Below are positions 47,558-61,717 of a stretch of 64,000 bases of DNA, in pieces. Every line of letters starts with the position of its first letter. The stretch's first letter is position 1. The notes under the pieces were generated by a model that did not search any database, was not told the DNA's origin, and was given only the letters and a program-made list of their open reading frames with translations. Made by a program: the position numbers and the translations under genes. Source of the stretch: Hypericum androsaemum (taxonomy: Eukaryota; Streptophyta; Magnoliopsida; Malpighiales; Hypericaceae); assembly GCA_963995505.1 (NCBI GenBank), contig OZ023186.1, forward strand, positions 16,003,570 to 16,067,569, written 5' to 3'.

Positions 47558-49806
47558 GTGTATATATTATAAATGAATAATATATTAGTACCTTGCATAT
47601 TTACAAACTCCGTGTCAAGAACGGCAGCCCACAGCCAAATATATGATTTTCTCATCCGTGCACACTAACTTTTGACGATGGAAAAAAATTATGCGATACG
47701 GTTGAGAAACCGTGTCGCAGTCTTATTCATGGCAATCCAATATGAGAATTCAATCTAGATTAATGCAACATTGATCCAAAGGAATATTGGGGTCTAACTT
47801 AAAAAATAATAACAAAATGAAGTCCAATTTAGTAGTTTTAAAAATTATTAACCAATTACTTAAAATTTTAGGTTAGACATAAAAAATTTAATATAATATA
47901 TGAATAAGTTAATCATGTGGCTCGTTATTCCATTATATTCTATGACAATCTAGTCTGGATTAATGCAACAGTGACCTATAAGAGTTTTTAGATTTTTCTT
48001 AAATAACTATACTCTTTTTTATAGGTGGAGGTGATGGCATAGTGGATTCGATCTCTGTCATCTCTTCTTCAAGAGAGGTCTTTATAAAGGCACAATAATA
48101 ATACGTGTATATTCCATGCATATTATTTTTATTTCACCAATTAATTATCTTGATAAAGGCACGATAATAATGATTGTATATTCCATGCATATTTTTTATT
48201 ATTAATTATCTTGATAAAGGCACAATCTGTTGGCGCAAAAAAGTGCCCCAGGATTTAAGAAAATCTAGTCCAACACCCATAATTATTTGCACTTGGCACG
48301 TCACTTCCTTCAATTTCGCGATGGGGTGGTATCTTTGAAAATTCGCGATGGAGTGGTATCTTTGAAAACAAAGAAATAAGACACAATTAGTTGTGATAAG
48401 ATAACCGGCTAACCAATTTGGGGTAATCCGACGTAGTTTAATGAAAAAATTTTAAGTTTAAAATTTTAAAAATTAGCAGTTGAGAAAATTTTGTCACCTT
48501 GTAAATATTTTATTCGACTTTAACTTAGATTAATTGACCGGACAAATATCTGGATACTTAATGGTTTCTAATAAATAACAAACCAACCAACATGAAAGGT
48601 ATAATCAAGTAACAGCAAAATTGATAAAGTCGCAGCAAAATTGATAAAAGCAAATTATTTAATGTTGGACATGAATCGCCAAAAAGTCAAGTACTTCCAT
48701 AATCAAATAATTGATTATCAGCACAATGACATTACCTAATCATGAAAAAATTATTGAAATGTCGATCCAACCATGTATTTGGATAATTTTTTTTAATCTG
48801 GTATTTGATTAATTTAATCTTTTTTTGAGGAACAGATTAATTTAATCGATTCCCTTTTCCACGGGATATTAATCCTCCAAGAAGTTCTAATAGTCACATC
48901 ACACGTGCACACCTGCCCTTTTGTCAACCTACTATTTAGCTACAATTATAGCTAGAGTTGACACAAATTTCAAACAATAATTTATGTTTATCCCTTATAC
49001 TAAATTACAATATTTAGATATTAGTATTTTAATAAAAATTATTAAATAGAAAGTAAATCTGTATAATTCATCATAAATTGCAGTTTTTAGATCATTGGTA
49101 TTTTAATAAAACATATGAGATACAAAATAAATCTGTATAGTTCATCATAAATTAAATGATAATAAAATCTATAACTATATCAAACAATACTCGTGGAAAT
49201 ACTATCTTAAAAAAATTTCGATTTCAACAGACTAATTGTTCAGTTCGAAGACTTCTCTTTCGCCTACGTAATCTACATTCTTAAAAAGCTAGGTTTTGCC
49301 CATTAAAAAGTTATATTTAAAAAAAAAATTATTAGTGCCCCTTTCAAGACATGGACAAAGAGATTGAAGTTAATACAATTTTAGTCTTCTACGTATGGAC
49401 AACACATGGAGTCATTTTCGCCAGCCCCTTGTTTGAATAAGGTTGCCTAATGACATACCTAACCGGACCTCTTTTGTATTTTATTCTAACGTGACATGCC
49501 TTTCCGCCATTTTGCATGATTACCAAAGTGATGCATGTGAACCCATTTTGCATCGACGAAACCTCGGCACTCTGACTAGCCAATGTTTCCTCTTTCCTTT
49601 CCTTTCCATGCATGTGGATGGATTCTATTTTCGTGGAGTTATTTGAAGCTTTTATCATTTATATATATTTTAGTTTTTCCTACACGGTTCTCCTTCAAGT
49701 TTAATGAAATCAAAATTGATTGAAACGATAGCATGCGTTCATGAACATACACACCTTTGCTTAATTTAATTTGACGGAGAGATAAACCCGTAGCTTTATT
49801 TTATTG
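45646..49806. other. 3' UTR and AT-rich intergenic region with several small tandem duplications
   Basis: No gene is seen. Short repeats include a (TA)n run at about 47528-47552, direct copies of about 110 bp around CCACGTACTCTTTGCCAA (46550-46660) and CCACATACCCTTTGCCAA (46740-46850), a 29-bp doublet TTCGCGATGG(G/A)GTGGTATC at 48315-48370, a 70-bp repeat (48073-48230), and a repeat of about 110 bp at 48980-49160. Confidence 0.6.
48073..48235 (+). repeat. Tandem repeat of about 70 bp
   Basis: Two full copies and a partial third of a unit starting ATAAAGGCAC(A/G)ATAATAAT and containing TATATTCCATGCATATT. Confidence 0.75.
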
Positions 49807-51343
49807 TGCAAGCAAGATTGTTAGATTAGCCTTTTTTTGTGTAAGTTATATTTTCACTTATGCGGCATTCTTGATTGCCTCTACCTCGGACAAATGTCTT
49901 ATTTATCATGTCAGTAAGAACGAGATAAGAAAAAAATATAGTTTTAAAATACAGATTTCGGTAAGACCCGAATTTGGTCCATCCTCCAGGTCCAAATTTT
50001 TTTTTAAAAAAATGGCTTGTCCTGTACGTTTTAATCCACATGGGTACTCATTAGCAAATAAAATAAACATCTCCTTGATAAGCTTCACAGACGGGTGGTC
50101 TTCATAATAAAAGAGACATTGAGCACCCCTTCTCCCAAGGTAAATGGGCTATTTTGTCAAATTGCGTGGCGAGAGTTCTCACTGCAATTAAGATTCTCTA
50201 CCCATCCACCTGAGTCGGTTTCGGGTAGAGCACCTATAATACTCCGTTTAAGATATGTTAAGAAAGGGAAAATGATTTGATTGTACTGTCAATATCAACA
50301 AGGTATACATTTTTTCTGACAAATATCAAGAGAGAACTCCAAAGTTAAGCGAGTTTGACCTGAAGTAATTTCACGATTGTGACTTCCTTGGAAGATTCTC
50401 AAGGATGTTGTTTGTTGGAGGTGGTGTACTTGATTATGATCTTGTAAGTCGAGGCAAGAGTTAGACTCTTTCTTCGTAAGACGAGATTGCCCCGTATTAA
50501 GTGCTCACAGACTACGACAATCGTCTCCAAGATACAACGACTTTTAGACTTCGAGTTCGTAGCACAACGATCCGCGAAGCTTCGGACGAACCGTCGAATA
50601 TTTGGAACTTTCTGAGAGAGGGAGAGAGAGCCTACAATTGCTAATGAATGCTTATGCAAGTTGTAGTGGAGTGAGATGCAAATGAGGAGGAGAGGCCTAT
50701 TTATAGGAGTTGGATGGGAGGGAGGCATGCACTCCGAAGGGGCGCATCCGTTCAGCCAGCAGGCAGGCAGGCTGCGCTCATGGCTCTTCGGTGGTATTCT
50801 GGATCCCTTTGGCTGGCAGTCCTCCGCTTGTGTCCCTTCGGTGGGCATCTGAGCACAGGTACCTTTCCGTACTTCTTCGTGATCGTTCAGAAGGATAGGC
50901 CTTCGCTCGCACTTCTTTGCGAGAAATCTTGCAACCCTTCGGCCGTCTAGAAGTCTCCGGGATATTCCAGCCCCTCGTGCCTCTTCGTCCGAGCAGCCTG
51001 AGTGGTTTCTGAGCTTTGGCAAAACTCAGAAGCTCCTCCAGCTCCTCGCGATGATGCGCACGTGCGAAGTACGAAGTGCACCACAAAGTACCCATTGCGA
51101 CCTACGTCTAATGCGCTATGCGTACACGCACGTGCGCATGCTCGTGTCGTGCTCGTGCTCAGATAGTGGTCCGAGTTGGCTTTCCAGGTGGTCAATTTAT
51201 TTCCTAGCTACTAAGGATCATCTCCTTATAAACTAGGAAAAGTTTGTGCCACTTTCCAATATGGGATCATCCTTTCTCATTCCATATTGGGCTTTCCACT
51301 TTTGGGATTTTTTTACTTTAATTAGCATTCAAAAAGCTCAACA
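49807..51343 (-). repeat. 3' LTR (long form) of the second copia element
   Basis: The 1,537-bp repeat shares 49807-50432 and 51219-51343 with the other LTR. The middle 50433-51218 has no counterpart there and contains moderately GC-rich DNA. Confidence 0.85.
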
Positions 51344-51890
51344 ATCCCCCACTTGAATGATGATTAATGCATGCTGGCACTTTTCAGAAAAAGTTTTGAC
51401 GAAATATCATTGCATCGAGATAGGTAGCTTACGGCTTTGAACCTTCTCTAGTAAGATGTTATCAGATTTACTTGATGCTCAATGAACTCGATGTCTTGAA
51501 CTGATCAGCTTTTTATGTAAACCTAGACAATAACATTTACACAATGATATCTCTAATATCCTTTGGTTCTCACGTTGTGTCCGTTTTGGCCATGGATCAT
51601 ATCTTGGATTCATAAGTATTTTTTTCATTTGAAGCGGCCTCACTTCACACTTATATATGTGATCTCCTATCAAGAGTATCCTGCCATACTATACCTTTTT
51701 TTGGCATAGGAATCATTAAAAGCGTAGACGATTAACCTTACCACACCTCTGCAGGTTTGCACTTGGGCAGCTTCTGAGAATGGGATGGGTTCCAAGTAAT
51801 AATCTGAACCATCCATAACTTAGTTATCTTATTGCACCAAAGTTTATAGGATCTCCACTCATCATGGTTGAGTTACCGCTATGAACGTTC

Positions 51891-52061
51891 TTTAATGTGT
51901 GGATTTTAACCCTATTCTCCTTACTGCATTATATATTTGATCTCTATTAATTTCTTTCGTCACAGGATTTTAACCCTGTTCTTTAATGTGTGGATTTTAA
52001 CCCTATTCTCCTTACTGCATTGTATATTTGATCTCTATTAATTTCTTTCGTCAAAGGATCA
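51891..52061. repeat. Tandem duplication of 91 bp in copia RNase H region
   Basis: The unit TTTAATGTGTGGATTTTAAC... starts at 51891 and again at 51982, with two or three differences. It duplicates the DNA just after the RNase H stop. Confidence 0.88.
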
Positions 52062-54868
52062 GCTATGTTGTCCTTGAACTTCACATAGTCAATGGTTATT
52101 ACTTCACTTGAGATCAATTGTCTAACGGTGTTATGTCTCCTACGAATGTGTCGAGATTTACCATTGTACATAGTACTTTGTGCTCTCCCGATTGCCGACA
52201 TGCTATCATAATGTATCAATACAGGAGTCACAGGCTTATTCCAACACGAAATATCCTCTAAGAAGTTTCTGAGCCATTCATTTTCTTCTCCAGCTTTGTC
52301 TAGTGCTATAAACTCCGACTCCATGGTGGATCAAACTATGCACGTTTGTTTAGAGGATTTTTAGGACACAGCCCCGACACCTATAGTGAACACGTAACCA
52401 CTAGTAGATTTAGAATCTTTAGTGTCCGATATCCAATTCGCATCACTGTATCCTTCCAATACAGCTGGATATCTCGTATATAGTATGCCATGGTTCAAAG
52501 TATATTTTAGATACTTTAGAACCCTTTCCAGAGCTAGCCAGTGATCCATTCCTGGATTACTTGTGGATCTACTAAGCTTGCTAACTGAATAAGCAATATC
52601 AGGGTGTGTACAATTTGTTAAGTACATCAGGCTCCCAATGATCCTTGCATATTTCAGTTGAGATATTAAGTCCCTTCTATTTTTAGCTAAGTGTAGACTC
52701 AAGTCTACCGGAGTATTAGCTGGAGGTTTATCAAAAACTTTAAATTTCTTCAGTACATTCTCAACATAGTGAGATTGTGACAAGACAATTCCTTCAGTCA
52801 TCCTACAGATTTTAATCCCTAGTATGACGTCAGCTAGACTCAAATCTTTCATATCAAAGTTATTATTTAACATGTTCTTAGTTTTCACAATAAGATCATT
52901 ACTACTTCCTATGATTAGCATGTCGTCCACATACAGACATACAATCACGTAAGCATCAGGTGCGCCTTTAATGTATACACATTTATCACACTCATTGATC
53001 TTAAAGTCATTTGACATCATTGTTCTGTCAAATTTCTCACGCCATTGTTTCGGCGCCTGTTTCAGCCCATACTGTGACTTGACTAGCTTGCATACTTTAT
53101 GTTCTTTTCCGGGGGTAACAAACCCTTCAGGTTGTTCCATATATATCTCCTCTTCCAGTTTTCCATTTAGAAAAGTTATTTTTACATCCATCTGATATAT
53201 CTCGAGGTTATAGACTGCTATAACAGCTATGAGTACTCTAATAGATGTGATTCTTGTGACCGGCGAATACATGTCAAAGAAATCATATCCTTCCTTCTGT
53301 TTGAACCATTTAGCTACCAACCGAGCTTTGTATTTATCGATTGATCCATCAGCTTTGTATTTCCTTTTAAAGATCCACTTACAACCTAAAGGTTTGCAAC
53401 CTGGTAGGAGATCTACGATTTTCCACGTATGGTTTTGCATGATGAACTTTATCTCACTATTGATAGCTTCTTTCCAGAGAGGAGTATCTGGACTAGATAA
53501 CGCCTTTTGGATTGTCCCAGGTTCATTTTCTAACACGTATGTCAGAAAATCTGGACCAAACGACTTGGCCGTTCTGACCCTTTTGCTACGTCTAGGTTCC
53601 TCAACAACTTGATGAGAATCTTGAGTAGCTTCATAAGCTCTTTTGTTAGAGCTTGGATATTTCCACTCCTTGTTTGGAAAGATATTCTCAAAGAACGTCG
53701 TATTTCTTAATTCTATAATCATTCTCTCGTTGATTTCAGGGTTTTCAGACTTCTGCACTAGAAACCGGTATGCGCTACTGTTATAGGCATATCTGATAAA
53801 GATGTAGTCAACGGTCTTGGGTCATATTCTCACCTTTTTAGGCAGAGGTATTTCTACCTTAGCTAGGCACCCCCACACTTTAAGGTAACCGTAGGAATGC
53901 TTTCTTCCTTTTTATAGTTCATATGGGGTTTTGTCACTTTTCTTGTGTGGTAGGTTGTTTAGAATGTAGTTAGCTGAGAGCACAGCTTTCTCCCACATAT
54001 TCTGGGGTAAGCCTAAGCTAATCAACATAGCATTCATCATCTCCTTAAGAGTTAGATTCTTGCGTTCACCTATGCCATTTGATTGAGGTGAGTATGCAAC
54101 TGTTGTCTGATGAATAATACCATTTTGTTGGCAGAATTCCTCAAATAGAGCTACGTATTCTCCCCCTCTATTACTTCGAATCATCTTGATTTTAGTGCTA
54201 AGTTAATTTTCAACCTCATTCTTATAACTCTTGAAAGCTTCTAGAGCTTCGTCTTTTCCTTTCAAGAGGTGTACATAGCAGTATCTTGTGCAATCATCAA
54301 TAAATGTGATAAAATACTTTTTTCCACCTTTAGTTTGCACGTGTTTCATATCGGAGATGTCGGTATGAATTAACTCTAAAAGTGTAGTACTTCTTTCCAC
54401 TGAATGAAAAGGTGCTTTGGTCATTTTTGCCTCTACACATACTTCACATTTATTGTTTGGGTCAAACTCTATTTTAGGCAATAAATTTAAACTTACTAAT
54501 TTTCTTAGTGAGCTCAAATTTACGTGTCCTAATATATCATGCCATAAGTTAGAACACTCAGCCAAATAAGAAGAATTAATAACTTTATTAGGGCCCTCAA
54601 AGGCACGTTTGACAGTTATTACATTCATCTTGAAAAGTCCCCTCTCGAGGTAACCCTTTCCTACAAAGGTATCAGCCTTAGTTGATACAAATCTATCAGC
54701 CTCAAAAACTAGCTTCAACCTGTCTTTACTTAACAGGAAACTGGATACTAGATTCTTGCGAATGTCTAGGACATGCAGCACATCCTTGAGGGTTAGCTCT
54801 TTTCCGGTAGTCAGCTTCAGCACCACATTGCCTAGTCTGACTACGGAAAAAGTTGCAGAGTTACCCAT
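51983..54868 (-). pseudogene. Degenerate copia pol: integrase, reverse transcriptase, RNase H
   Basis: Minus-strand frames hold: GAG-pre-integrase and the integrase zinc region (54203-54868, with LWHDILGHVNLSSL and HTDISD); the integrase core (53912-54184, IRSNRGGEYVALFEEFCQQ with Ser-Asn in place of the usual Ser-Asp at the second catalytic site, then YSPQSNGIGERKN); reverse transcriptase (52361-53758, with [12 protein letters not shown]); and RNase H (51983-52324, KSRHIRRRHNTVRQL). The frames are separated by stops and shifts. It cannot produce an active polyprotein. Confidence 0.88.
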
Positions 54869-55853
54869 AAATAACTTTCGTCTGTTGATCGAAATATAGG
54901 TCGAAAAAAACTCCTTGTCTGAGCAGATGTGTCAGGTTGCCCCTGTGTCGATGAACCACTCTCTTGGATTTCCACCAGATTGGCTTCAAATACCACGGCG
55001 GATAAGTCTAGCTTAGACAGGTCTCCAGCCAGATTAGCCTTCTCACGATCGTCCCTCTTTGGCAGACGACAATCTTTTGCCATGTGACCGGGCTTGTCGC
55101 AGTTGTAGCAATTGTCCTTGATCTTCTTAGCCTTTTTTTTGCTTTGGCTCTTACTTCTCCTGCTTATTTTCGGGCTTCTTGTCGCAGTTGTAGCAATTGT
55201 CCTTAATCTTCTTAGCCTTTTTTTGCTTTGGCTCTTACTTCTCCTGCTTATTTTCGGGCTTCTTCCTCTTCTTACCGGTGCCACCTTCGGTGAGATGCAC
55301 CTTAGCCTCGGAGTTGGTCCTGCTAGTTTTGACTTCAAATTTCTGGTTGTCTTTCGCGATCCTCAGTCTTACAATCAGGTCTTCCAGCCCCATGTCCTTC
55401 TTCTTATGCTTGAGGTAGTTCTTGAAATCCTTCCACAGGGGGTAGCTTCTCAATTAGTGCAGTCACTTGGAAGGACTAACTGAGTTGTATGCCTTCAGCG
55501 TGAATCTCATGCAGAATTAGCTGCAGCTCTTGAACTTGGTCGATGACCTTATTGGAATCCACCATCTGGAAGTCGAGGAACCTCCCGATGATAAATTTCT
55601 TCATCCCGATATCCTCCGTCTTGTACTTCTTCTCCAGGGAATCTCATAATTCTTTCGCAGTCTTGACACCTACATAGATATTGTAAAGAGTATCGTCTAA
55701 TCTATTCAGGACATAGTTACGACATAAGAAGTCACTGTGACTCCATGCATCCAGGGTGTTGATCTTCTGTTGATTAGCCTCATTTTCTGCCACCTTCGAA
55801 ACTTCTTCCTTCAAGAACCGAACCAAGTTGAGCGTTGTCAAGTAGAACAACAT
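54841..55853 (-). pseudogene. Degenerate copia gag with zinc knuckle and internal duplication
   Basis: The frame starts at MLFYLTTLNLVRFLKEE (55853), which lacks the usual gag N-terminus. Further on come LRIAKDNQKFEVK and the knuckle CYNCDKPGHMAKDC (about 55075-55120). An 86-bp tandem duplication (55095-55266) repeats the SPKISRRSKSQSKK coding segment and shifts the frame, since 86 is not a multiple of three. Confidence 0.85.
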
Positions 55854-55860
55854 CTTTTAT

Positions 55861-56627
55861 TGCAAGCAAGATTGTTGGATTAGCCTGGATTTGTGTAAGT
55901 TATATTTTCACTTATGCAGCATTCTTGATTGCCTCTACCTCAGACAAACATCTTATTTATCATGTCAGTAAGAACGAGATAAGAAAAAAAATTTAGTTTT
56001 AAAATACAATTTTGGTAAAATCCGAATTTGGTCCATCCTCCAGGTCCAAATTTTTTTTTCAAAAAAATGGCTTGTCCTGTATATTTTAATCCACATGGGT
56101 ACTCGTTAGCAAATAAAATAAACATCTCCTTGATAAGCTTCACAGACGGGTGGTCTTCATAATAAAAGAGACATTGGGCACCCCTTCTCCCAAGGTAAAT
56201 GGGCTATTTTGTCAAATTTCGTGGCGAGAGTTCTCACTGCAATTAAGATTCTCTACCCACCCACTTGAGTCAGTTTTGGGTAGAGTACCTATAATACTCC
56301 GTTTAAGATATATTAAGAAAAGGAAAATGATTTGATTATACTATCAATATCAACAAGGTATACATTCTTTTCTGGCAAATATCAAGAGAGATCTCCAAAG
56401 TTAAGCGAGTTTGACCTGAAGTAATTTTACGATTGTGACTTCCTTGGAAGATTCTCAAGGATGTTGTTTGTCGGAGGTGGTGTACTTGAGCATCTCCTTA
56501 TAAACTATGAAAAGTTTGTGCCACTTTCCAATGTGGGATTGTCCTTTCTCATTCTATATTGGGCTTCCCACTTTGGGCTTTCCACTTTTGGACTTTTTGC
56601 TTTAATTAGCATTCAAAAACTCCAACA
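55861..56627 (-). repeat. 5' LTR (short form) of the second copia element
   Basis: The 767-bp repeat matches both ends of 49807-51343 but lacks its 786-bp middle; the join is at about 56489. Confidence 0.85.
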
Positions 56628-59600
56628 AAGAAGTATGTGAGTGAGGACAAAATACGTTAAAAAAATTCGTGTTGGTCTGTGAAGACAGTCAAACTGATTA
56701 CCGAGCTCTACAAATCTACAAGTGTTATCAGAGCACGATCTCGACTAACACGGTGTGGTTCGAATACTAACTAAGTACCTTTTGTTAAGAATCACAATTT
56801 GAGTACTAACAAATTGAGATTATAACAAATTGTGAGCTTAAAAATCACAATTTGAGATTATCAAAAAAGCGAAACTACTTATCAAAAAAGCATCAACCCA
56901 CCTTGAAATAGTCAATTATCAATATCTCCGCTCTCATTAATCTTAACCAGAACTGAACTGATCCCAAAATTTCGTCCAAAACAGAAAACGCAAAGCTATG
57001 GCTACCGCAAGATTTGGGTAACATTCATAGAATTCGGATATGTATCCTATTTTATTAGGATAGACCCAAATCTATATTGTTATCTTCTTTAAAAATAATT
57101 ATTCAGATAGAATCTGAGTTCTCAAATACGAGAAAATATGTGGTGATAATTGCGTCCGTATTATTTAAAAATTATTTAATTTTTTAAAATAATCGCCAAT
57201 TCATCATTCGCAATAAAAAAAACTTGAAAATGTAAACAAGACGATGTCAAAAAAAAAACCATGGACTTTACGACAGAGAGGAGAATCTCAATGTATCGCG
57301 AGAAGTAGCGGTATGTCATAATATCGTAGATGACCGTGGGAAATTTACCGCGGATGAAAAAAGGAGGCAAGGAGCGGTTATAACGGATCGGCCCTCGATC
57401 AGCTAATACCTCATTTCCGACAAATCTCGGCCGTTCACTTAGTATTGACTTTTGGGCCACTCACAAGCAACCATTGTCTTGGACCTTACGATCCTATTGT
57501 CTTTGATTTGTTTTTAATTTAATTTATTTCTTGTCTCTTCCCAAGCAATAAAGAAAATAGAAAGAGCTGGTGGGCCCAACCGCACGAATGGGTTTTGGTT
57601 GCCACGTCATGAGATCTCTGTTTTTATATGATCTGTTGCCACCTTCTCTTTGCCTAATGGCTACAATTTACGGGTAAAAAAGTTAGATTCACGAGTTTTT
57701 TCGAGTATTACCGAAGTAAAAACCATTATTAGAAGAGCTCTTCTTTAAACAGGCCCGAATTGATAGCTCTCATAGGAAAATTTCTCAAAAATAAAATGGG
57801 TAGAATTTGGCATGTACTCAGCTCCCTTTTAATTTTTTTTTTGGTGATAACTCCCATTTTTCTTTATTGGATTAAGGAAGAAAAGCATTTTCCTAATATT
57901 TTTATCTATAAGTCTGACGATAATGGTACTGATCAGATAAATAAGTTGGAATCTTTTTTTTCCCGAACTATTGGATATCCAGACAAGCATGTATGCTTCT
58001 CTGATACTTCCATCTATAGCACATAAGATAATGATGCTGATTATACAAATAAGTTAGAATAAAACAAAATTTGTTTTGTTTATTTGTCAAATGGATCGGC
58101 AATATAAATTCGAGTTGAACAATATCTCTTAAGATAAAAAAATTCTAAATTTTAATGCATGTATATTCACAAAATTCGAATGTGCTACTTGCGAAATATG
58201 TAAAGATTTAATGCCAAACAGCTGAGTCTTGGCGTAGTAGTTTTTGGAAGTGTGGCGAAGGAAATGGAGCACGGTCCTCCTTAATACGCTAGGTTATTAT
58301 ATTTTTTTCAAATGTAGCAAAGAAGTAGAGATAGTTTTACAAAAAAAAAATTAAAATTAGGAGAGAGTCTAAAATTTCTACTCGTGGTATTTTATTAAAT
58401 CAAGATGCATATGGTTAATGATTAATCTAGATGATGTGATACATAATCTATGATATGAATATGATCAACCATAATTTAACAAATGCACCAACGGATTGGA
58501 TTGATGAACACCTAAGATGTCAAACATGATCTCTTTCTTTGACAAATTAAGACATTTGGGATAAGTTGATCTACTTACTCTATGTTCGGCTGCAACCTCG
58601 TATGAAAGAATTCTACATTCTGACAACTTTTATTTTTGGTGTATTTCTTTTGATGTATTCCAGGTATAATACAGTTATAATTAGGAGTAATAAATATGTA
58701 TTCACGATAACATTACTTATATAATTTTCCATATATTCAACAACAATTTAATGGCCTCTTTTTCCATGGATTGAATTCTTGGAACCTATTAAACTTTCCC
58801 TTTTCCCTATTGATAATTTTCCATCTTTCTCAATTATACGTCTTCTTATTTATCATTTTATTTGTTTTTGTGGTGTTTCTTGGATCCTGCGAGGGAAAAC
58901 AGAAAATTGCTGTTTTGTTGGTCCTTAGTCAAAGATCGTACAGAGACAGCCATTAACAACTCTCCTCGTGGAAATCGTCGCTCTATGTTATTTTTCCTCT
59001 TCTTCCGGCGTGTCAATGCACAGATTTAATTTCCTCGTACTTGGAGCAATTATGGCACCATTTGAAGGGTCATGAAAGATGTTAATTAGCATAATAATAC
59101 AAGACATAATAATACAAGACATGTAAAAATTGACAGAAATATAAGATTTAATTTTTGGCAAGTTTCACATATAAAAATTTACTTTTAAACAAAAGTTAAT
59201 TTATGCAAAGGAAGATCTGTATTTCCAATTTGCATACTGGGGTTTCTACCAAAATTTTTTTGCATATTGTGGTTGCCTCCATCAACCTCCAAGCAAAACG
59301 TGATAGTTAGAGATAGAATATTTGGATTGATCTCAAAATTCGACTTATGACTTGATTTTGAATTAGTCATTATTTGATAAAAAAGGAAAGAATTAGTAGT
59401 TTAAACGCGAGTTAAAATCAATCATGTGAGTTTATATTGTTGCATAAATGGAATGATACACATTGTTGGTTCGTATCATTTGGCATTTATCATTAAGCAC
59501 TCAACCAATCCTATTTAAGTTGACATTAAGAGAGCTACTCATCTCTACTATTAATTACCTACATAAGTTGGTTCAATTAAAAAATGAATTTGGATTACAT

Positions 59601-61717
59601 GAAATAATTTATGTGGCTTTGATAGTTGTGAATGGAGCAAACATATGCATGAGAATTGTTCCGTACAAAATTTGGTGGTACTCGACTCTAGATTAATAGT
59701 TGTACCGGTAGATGGGGTATTGTCTCAATCAGCCATCCCAACACTTACATGTCTGCTCTTGTCCCATGGAATCTGTTCGCTGAAATTGTAAAAAACCACA
59801 TCCCCCAACATACGGGGAGCTGAAATCAACGGGACGAAATTTATTTTTCCGTGTAAAGTTGGTTTTGTCTATGATTTTCGATCCCCTACATTTCTCCCCC
59901 TTTGGTTATTTATGCTTCCTAAGTATTGACCATTTGACAACTGTTAATCTAAACCAAACTTTTCTCAAATTTATTTCTTTTTATCTCTTTGGGATTCTCA
60001 AAGTTAGGGTTTGCTCTAATTGAAGAGGGAAGAAATTACTAATGGAGAGTGTTAATGCTAACCTATCTAATTCATGTGTCATTCGGAATATGTGGTATTT
60101 AGTTCGATTGACAACTACTTCAACAACTTATCTTTGTACCAAATATAAAATGTTATCAGATTTTGAATTTGACTAGATATCTCGAGTTCGAATTGTATTA
60201 CATAACTTTGTTAAAATTTGATGGAAAAACAACTTTGATTAATCAAGTTAATTAATAAATATCCAAATACGAAGAATTCGATACCCATTCATAAAGGATC
60301 ATCAAGATCCCGTGATCCGTTATCGAACTTATTCCAATTCATTAAACAATTATTTTTTTGAGGAGAAAACCGAGCACCAAAATTAAATTTTAGCCTTTTT
60401 CAGATTGTTTAGGATTTGCTATTTTCTTTAAATAGATTAGCTACATGAAGAATATAGAGATATAGAATTGATTATTATTTTTCAAAACCCTGATGGTTTG
60501 TATGCGAGAATATTTTTCTTTCATTGTGGTCAAGCCATAATTTTTCAATCCTTTATTAATTTTTTTAAAAGGTAAATTTTATACTATGATAATACTTTTC
60601 AATTTCTTATTAATCAAACAGTGACATACTCAAATCTGTTCTTGAGACTACCATAGAGAACTAAGAATTGTATTATGCCCCTTTCCGATTTAGTTTTGTC
60701 ACGGTCAGTTTCCCCATCGAAAATTGACATATCCTCATTTTTAATTTCCGCTTTTCCTACGCCTGACCCAGGTAGAGTCGAATAAACAAATGTGAATAGG
60801 AAACATTGGCTTTAATTAATTTATGCTGTTTAAACTTCAACGTCCATTAAGGGCAGTGGAGGGGTATTCCTATTAAAAGGACAAGTGGTTATGAAGTGGA
60901 GTCAAATCCAAGCCCGGCGGAGCAGGGACCGAGCCGGCCCCGGCCACCAAAACGGCGACAACAATGGCACCGCACGTGAGTTTGTGTTGTTTGCTGGCCC
61001 TGGTCCCACCTCTACGCTTCGAAACTCGCATTACTGAGTAATTTAAATTTGAACGGAATGTAATTTAAATTGTGGCAAATTTATCACTACCACATTTTAA
61101 TATTGATGTATTCTCCGTAATTGAATACAAAACTTCAAATATGTTTAGAATAATTCATCAACAATTGATATAACTGTTCGGGCCACTGTTATTGAATTAA
61201 ATTACAAGAAACGAAATTGGGAAGGCTTCATTGTTCATAGGAAGATTTTTTTGAGGAAGATTGTTCATAGGAAGTTGGGCTGTACCCTTTGACCAATTAT
61301 TTAAGTTAGCACCGGAAATAATATTTCTGGGGATTGTAAATTGTGTAGTTATTCTAAAGATTATGCCCAATTAATAACTCTATGGTTTGAAAAACTGGAA
61401 CCTAAAATCGGACCAAACCCAGCCTGGCCGTCAAACTGCCAAGAACAGTCAATTCATGTTAACTTTACGGATCCCAAAGATCTGAATATACCCTAAAACA
61501 ATTCATCATCGCAGATGAAAAAAAAAATCAGAAAAAAAAATAATTTTAAGTATTTAATATTTATAGATATAAAAAATGCACATTATATTGCATATGCTGA
61601 TGTGCTGCTGCCCATTAGATGACTTTTTTTGAACAAGTAGATTGTATTCATTCAAAAAATACACGCCTAAATAGTAAGTGTTTCAACTTACTATTTGTTA
61701 CATCCTTGCTCGTAAGG
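56628..61717. other. AT-rich intergenic region without convincing gene
   Basis: No spliced gene or known family was recognised. A small frame 57760-58026 (88 codons, MIALIGKFLKNKMGR followed by a hydrophobic stretch) is most likely chance. A GC-rich island at about 60890-61030 stands out from its AT-rich surroundings. Confidence 0.5.

Larger units (their letters stand above)
49807..56627 (-). mobile_element. Ty1/copia element with unequal LTRs, degenerate
   Basis: Direct repeats 49807-51343 and 55861-56627 enclose copia gag and pol sequence on the minus strand. A purine tract CAAGTGGGGGAT (minus strand, 51344-51355) abuts the 3' LTR. The primer site and the start of gag are missing next to the 5' LTR: the gag frame begins directly beside it at 55853. 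No matching target duplication was found. LTR divergence and many frameshifts show that it is older than the intron-14 element. Confidence 0.88.

Noticed and set aside
57760..58026. 88-codon frame with a hydrophobic segment
   Set aside because: Composition equals the AT-rich background and no family was recognised. A single short frame in 7 kb of AT-rich DNA is expected by chance.
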